Assembly: GCA_048270225.1 (NCBI GenBank)
Contig: JBLWTG010000001.1
Location: forward strand, 744,001 to 808,000
Length of the DNA: 64,000 nt
Source of the DNA: Allopusillimonas sp048270225
GTDB lineage: Bacteria; Pseudomonadota; Gammaproteobacteria; Burkholderiales; Burkholderiaceae_B
Reading direction: 5' to 3'
Part shown: positions 61,097 to 64,000 of the stretch, one piece after another
Layout: the number at the start of each line of letters is the position of its first letter
Numbering within the stretch: position 1 is the stretch's first letter
Made by a program: the position numbers and the translations under genes
Notes under the pieces: model-generated
Told to the model about the DNA's origin: nothing
Database searches by the model: none
Seen by the model: the letters and a program-made list of their open reading frames with translations, nothing else

Positions 61097-63435
61097 GAGG
61101 GGTCTCCACGCAGGTCCAGCAGGCCGTTGTTCGTATTGCGCTCGATATCGGGCAGGCTCGCTGGCGCAGCGTCGGGGCTGAACCAAGTGGAGCGGCGCGG
61201 CATATGATCCTGCGCTGATCTCATATAGTTGTAGCGGTCCAGGGTAAGGCCGGCGCTGTCGGTGGCCGAACGCACGATGTGCGGGCGCAGGAAGATCATC
61301 AGATTGGTTTTGGTTCGAGTACGGCTTTCGTAGCGAAACAGGCTGCCCAGTACCGGAATGTCGCCGAGCAGGGGGACAGAGGATGTCGTGTCGTTGATGT
61401 TGTCTTCCAACAGCCCACCCAGCACGATGATCTGGCCATCGTCCACCAGCACATTGGTTTTCAGCGCGCGCTTGCGTGTCACCAGTCCGGTGCTGGCCGT
61501 TGTCAGGCTGGAGTCTATGCTGCTCACCTCTTGATAGAGTCCGAGCTTGACGGTGCCTCCTTCGGATATTTGTGGACGGATGCGCAGCGTCAGGCCTACA
61601 TCCTCGCGTTCTATGGTCTGGAAGGGATTACTGGCGCCATCGCCTGTCGTGGTGTACTGCCCTGTCACGAAGGGGACAGTACGGCCGACGATGATGCTGG
61701 CTTCTTCGTTGTCCAGCGTCATCAGATTCGGTGTTGAGAGCACGTTGGCGCCGCTGCGTCGCTCCAGGGCGCGTGCCAGCACGCTCAGATTGACCAGTTC
61801 GTGGCCCAGTACGTTGACCGTACCCTTGACGATGCCCAGGCTCAGGCCCTGCGCCAGGGCGTCAATGGTGGTGGCGCCGGACGGATTGATACCGCTGCCG
61901 CCGAAATTCGCGCCGCCCACAAAGGAACTGCCGCCTCCGTTCAGACCTCCCCCGCCTGCCATCCATTGGACGCCGAATTCCGCGGCGTCTTCCGCATTCA
62001 CCTCTACGATCAGGCTCTCGACCAGGACCTGGGCGCGTCGCTGATCGAGTTGGTCGATGACCTCCCTGAGACTGCGGTAAAGCGGGGGCGGGGCCGAGAT
62101 GATCAGGGTGTTTGTGGTGGGATCTGCCTGCACGGTTGCGCCGCCGGCTGAGAAGGACAGGGTCTGATTGCCCGGGGCACCGGACTGTTCCAGACCTTCG
62201 TCCATCTGTTGCGATTGTCCGCCGCCTGTCGATAGCGCCGAAGCCATCGCGTTCATGCCGGAACCGTTCTGGCCAGACTGGGATGCTTGTGTATTTCGGT
62301 CCAGTGCGGAAGCGCCGTCCATCGTCCCGGCACTCTGTGAGCCGCTCTGGCCGCCTTGCCCGCCCAGGGCGCCGCGCAGCACTTCGGCCAACCGGGTCGC
62401 CTGCGCATTGCGCAGATAGACAACATGCAGGTTGCCGGCCTGGCTGTCGGGGTTGTCTATCCGTTCGATAAGATTGCGGGCAATGTCGAGTTTTTCGGGA
62501 CTGGCGGCGCGGACCAGCACGGCGTTGCTGCGCGGATCCGCTACGATATTCAGTCGCTGAGAGGGATCGTTGCCGCCATCCAGCAACTGCCGCGCCAGGG
62601 CCGCCACATCCAGCGCCACCCCATATTCAATGGGAATGAGGTCGGTGCTGATGGCATCGGGGGTATCGATGCTGGCGATCACATCGGCAATTCTGTCCAT
62701 ATTGTCCGCATAGTCAGTAATGACAATGCTGTTGTTGCCGGCATAGGCATTGATGACATTGTTCGGCGCAATCATGGGGCGCAGCACGGGTACAAGATTG
62801 GTAGCGTTCTCGTAGCGAAGATTGAACACGCGGGTGACCAGTTCCCCGCTATTGCCTGCTGCGTCATGACTGCCATCGCTGACGGGGCTGCCCTGCAGTT
62901 TGGCATCGGCTTCAGGTACCACACGGCTTACCCCATTGACGCTGATCACGGCAAAGCCATGCATGCGCAATGCGCTCAGGAGCATGGAGTAGGCCGTGTC
63001 CGGACTCACAGGACTTTCGGAGACCAGTGTCAGCTGGCCCTTGACGCGCGGGTCGGTCACAAAGTTGCGGCCGGTAAACTGGGCCAGGGCCCGCACGACG
63101 CTCTGCAGATCGGCATCGACGAAATTAAGTGTGAGCTTGTCTTCGGAGGCGGACGTTGTATCGGTTTTGTCACTGCTGTCGGGGCTGCTGCGTGAGGAGC
63201 GCTGAGAACGGGATGCGTCACGGTCGCGTGCTTCAGCATGGCTGCGAGGCCGGGGAGTGTGCACGGGCAGGGTGTCTTGCCGCTCCTGTGCCTCCCATAG
63301 TGATCCGTTGCTGGTTTGGACAATCAGCTGCGAGGGCATAGGGCTGGCGTGCTCTTGTTGCATTGACGCACAGCCTGCAAGAATGAGCGAGCATGCCAGG
63401 AGAGAAATAACAGGAGCAGAGTGTGATCGGTGCAT
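61093..63435 (-). CDS. gspD: Type II secretion outer-membrane secretin GspD
   Basis: From ATG 63435 the protein has 780 residues and a lipoprotein signal with lipobox LAGC (Cys22). The N0 domain (KLTLNFVDADLQSVVRALAQ) and repeated N1-N3 domains follow, including a Gly/Ser/Gln-rich loop (GGQGGQSGSQSAG). The C-terminal secretin core has VPLLGDIPVLGSLF and TNLMIFLRPHIV. It forms the outer-membrane gate through which folded proteins leave. A lipidated GspD may reach the outer membrane without a separate pilotin. Earlier in-frame starts at 63477 or 63495 exist; no start has a clear RBS. Confidence 0.94.
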   Translation of the reverse strand: MHRSHSAPVISLLACSLILAGCASMQQEHASPMPSQLIVQTSNGSLWEAQERQDTLPVHTPRPRSHAEARDRDASRSQRSSRSSPDSSDKTDTTSASEDKLTLNFVDADLQSVVRALAQFTGRNFVTDPRVKGQLTLVSESPVSPDTAYSMLLSALRMHGFAVISVNGVSRVVPEADAKLQGSPVSDGSHDAAGNSGELVTRVFNLRYENATNLVPVLRPMIAPNNVINAYAGNNSIVITDYADNMDRIADVIASIDTPDAISTDLIPIEYGVALDVAALARQLLDGGNDPSQRLNIVADPRSNAVLVRAASPEKLDIARNLIERIDNPDSQAGNLHVVYLRNAQATRLAEVLRGALGGQGGQSGSQSAGTMDGASALDRNTQASQSGQNGSGMNAMASALSTGGGQSQQMDEGLEQSGAPGNQTLSFSAGGATVQADPTTNTLIISAPPPLYRSLREVIDQLDQRRAQVLVESLIVEVNAEDAAEFGVQWMAGGGGLNGGGSSFVGGANFGGSGINPSGATTIDALAQGLSLGIVKGTVNVLGHELVNLSVLARALERRSGANVLSTPNLMTLDNEEASIIVGRTVPFVTGQYTTTGDGASNPFQTIEREDVGLTLRIRPQISEGGTVKLGLYQEVSSIDSSLTTASTGLVTRKRALKTNVLVDDGQIIVLGGLLEDNINDTTSSVPLLGDIPVLGSLFRYESRTRTKTNLMIFLRPHIVRSATDSAGLTLDRYNYMRSAQDHMPRRSTWFSPDAAPASLPDIERNTNNGLLDLRGDPS

Positions 63436-63498
63436 GAATAAGAAAATATCGGTCAGTTCAATAATGGAGGGCGGCATACCGGGCCCTGGGCGCATGCA

Positions 63499-64000
63499 TC
63501 ATGGAAATTTCAGCAAGCTCGTCTCGCCTTTGCGGGGGCCGAGCGCGGAAAGCAGCTCGCGCAGGGCGGCGCTGTACTCGGCCTGGGCCTGCGCCGTGCC
63601 GTCAAAGCGAAGACCTGCGGCGGGAGACCACGTCCCGCGCCCCTCCAGCCTTAGCGCGCCGCTCTGCGTACTGAGGGAAATCTGCAGGCGGCCATCTGTC
63701 TGGGGAGTGGCCGTCAGCTGGTAATTGCCCAATGGGCGTACGGTGGTCAGCGCCGAGCTCGCGTTGTTCCAGGTGAGGAGATAGGGGGAGGCCGTGTCTG
63801 GTTGCGGCAGATCGGGCCAGCGCAAGGTCAGTGCGCCACCGGGCGAGACAGCGTTGAGCGTCGCATGCAAGGTGTTCAGGATGGCGGCGGGAAGGGTCAG
63901 GTTCTGGCCAGGAATCTCCCATCCTCGCGAGCTCAGCGAGAGCGACAGGGCACGCTCAAGCCAGGGATGTTCCACAAGCAGTATCGGCCCGCGGGACCAT
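63499..64000 (-). CDS. gspN: Type II secretion protein GspN, C-terminal part
   Basis: The minus-strand reading frame runs open to the right window edge, so the N-terminus is missing; about 167 residues are visible. The sequence (LTLPAAILNTLHATLNAVSP; LTATPQTDGRLQISL; LRFDGTAQAQAEYSAALREL) fits the GspN family, a periplasmic accessory of type II secretion anchored in the inner membrane. It is 63 bases upstream of gspD in the same direction. The remaining gsp genes (C, G-M, O) presumably lie beyond the edge. The family call is moderate because the motifs are weak and position counts most. Confidence 0.7.
   Translation of the reverse strand, partial: WSRGPILLVEHPWLERALSLSLSSRGWEIPGQNLTLPAAILNTLHATLNAVSPGGALTLRWPDLPQPDTASPYLLTWNNASSALTTVRPLGNYQLTATPQTDGRLQISLSTQSGALRLEGRGTWSPAAGLRFDGTAQAQAEYSAALRELLSALGPRKGETSLLKFP

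Overview
The window reads as one GC-rich chromosomal segment of a betaproteobacterium, most likely of the Alcaligenaceae (Bordetella, Achromobacter or Pusillimonas relatives). This placement is inferred from housekeeping gene order and protein character (parE-parC, alaS, rpsP-rimM-trmD, ndk-rlmN-rodZ-ispG-hisS-yfgM-bamB-der-hisC-hfq-hflX-hflK-hflC-hisZ-purA, rpsU-dnaG-rpoD); no database search was possible. I see no tRNA, rRNA, IS element, integrase or CRISPR array.

Layout. 1-6650: the end of parE, complete parC, a ferredoxin-type flavin reductase, a DadA-like D-amino acid dehydrogenase and an orphan UgpB-like binding protein, closed by a strong terminator. 6915-15770: a tightly packed, partly overlapping eight-gene type IVb pilus operon of the plasmid R64 thin-pilus kind (pilL, N, O, P, Q, R, S, V). 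15.8-20.8 kb: alaS, a TusA-like gene, rpsP, rimM and trmD, facing valS on the other strand. 24.0-39.6 kb: a long run of tRNA-synthetase, isoprenoid, outer-membrane assembly, GTPase, Hfq/Hfl and histidine/purine genes, many with stop-start overlaps. 39.7-45.3 kb: a phosphoribosyltransferase and the macromolecular synthesis operon rpsU-dnaG-rpoD, ended by a bidirectional UUCG terminator.

45.4-53.7 kb is accessory metabolism and transport: an L-lactate permease, an FMN reductase, a solitary PxpA (5-oxoprolinase subunit A), a BenE-type transporter, and a ZnuD-type TonB-dependent zinc receptor with a histidine-rich loop and a perfect Zur-like palindrome over its promoter. Then come a small membrane protein and a LysR regulator.

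53.8-64.0 kb looks like a secretion module. Divergent from the LysR gene is a three-gene operon: a lipoprotein with an alkaline-phosphatase/sulfatase-like fold plus a LamG domain whose expected metal ligands appear lost, a 62-residue lipoprotein, and a Tat-exported phosphocholine-type phospholipase C. It converges on a type II secretion operon (gspN-gspD-gspE-gspF on the minus strand, gspN cut by the window edge), the expected exit route for such a phospholipase. The most unusual items are this phospholipase/pseudophosphatase/type II secretion block, the chromosomal R64-type pilus, the histone-H1-like N-terminus of RpoD, and the promoter-plus-terminator leader in front of hisZ.
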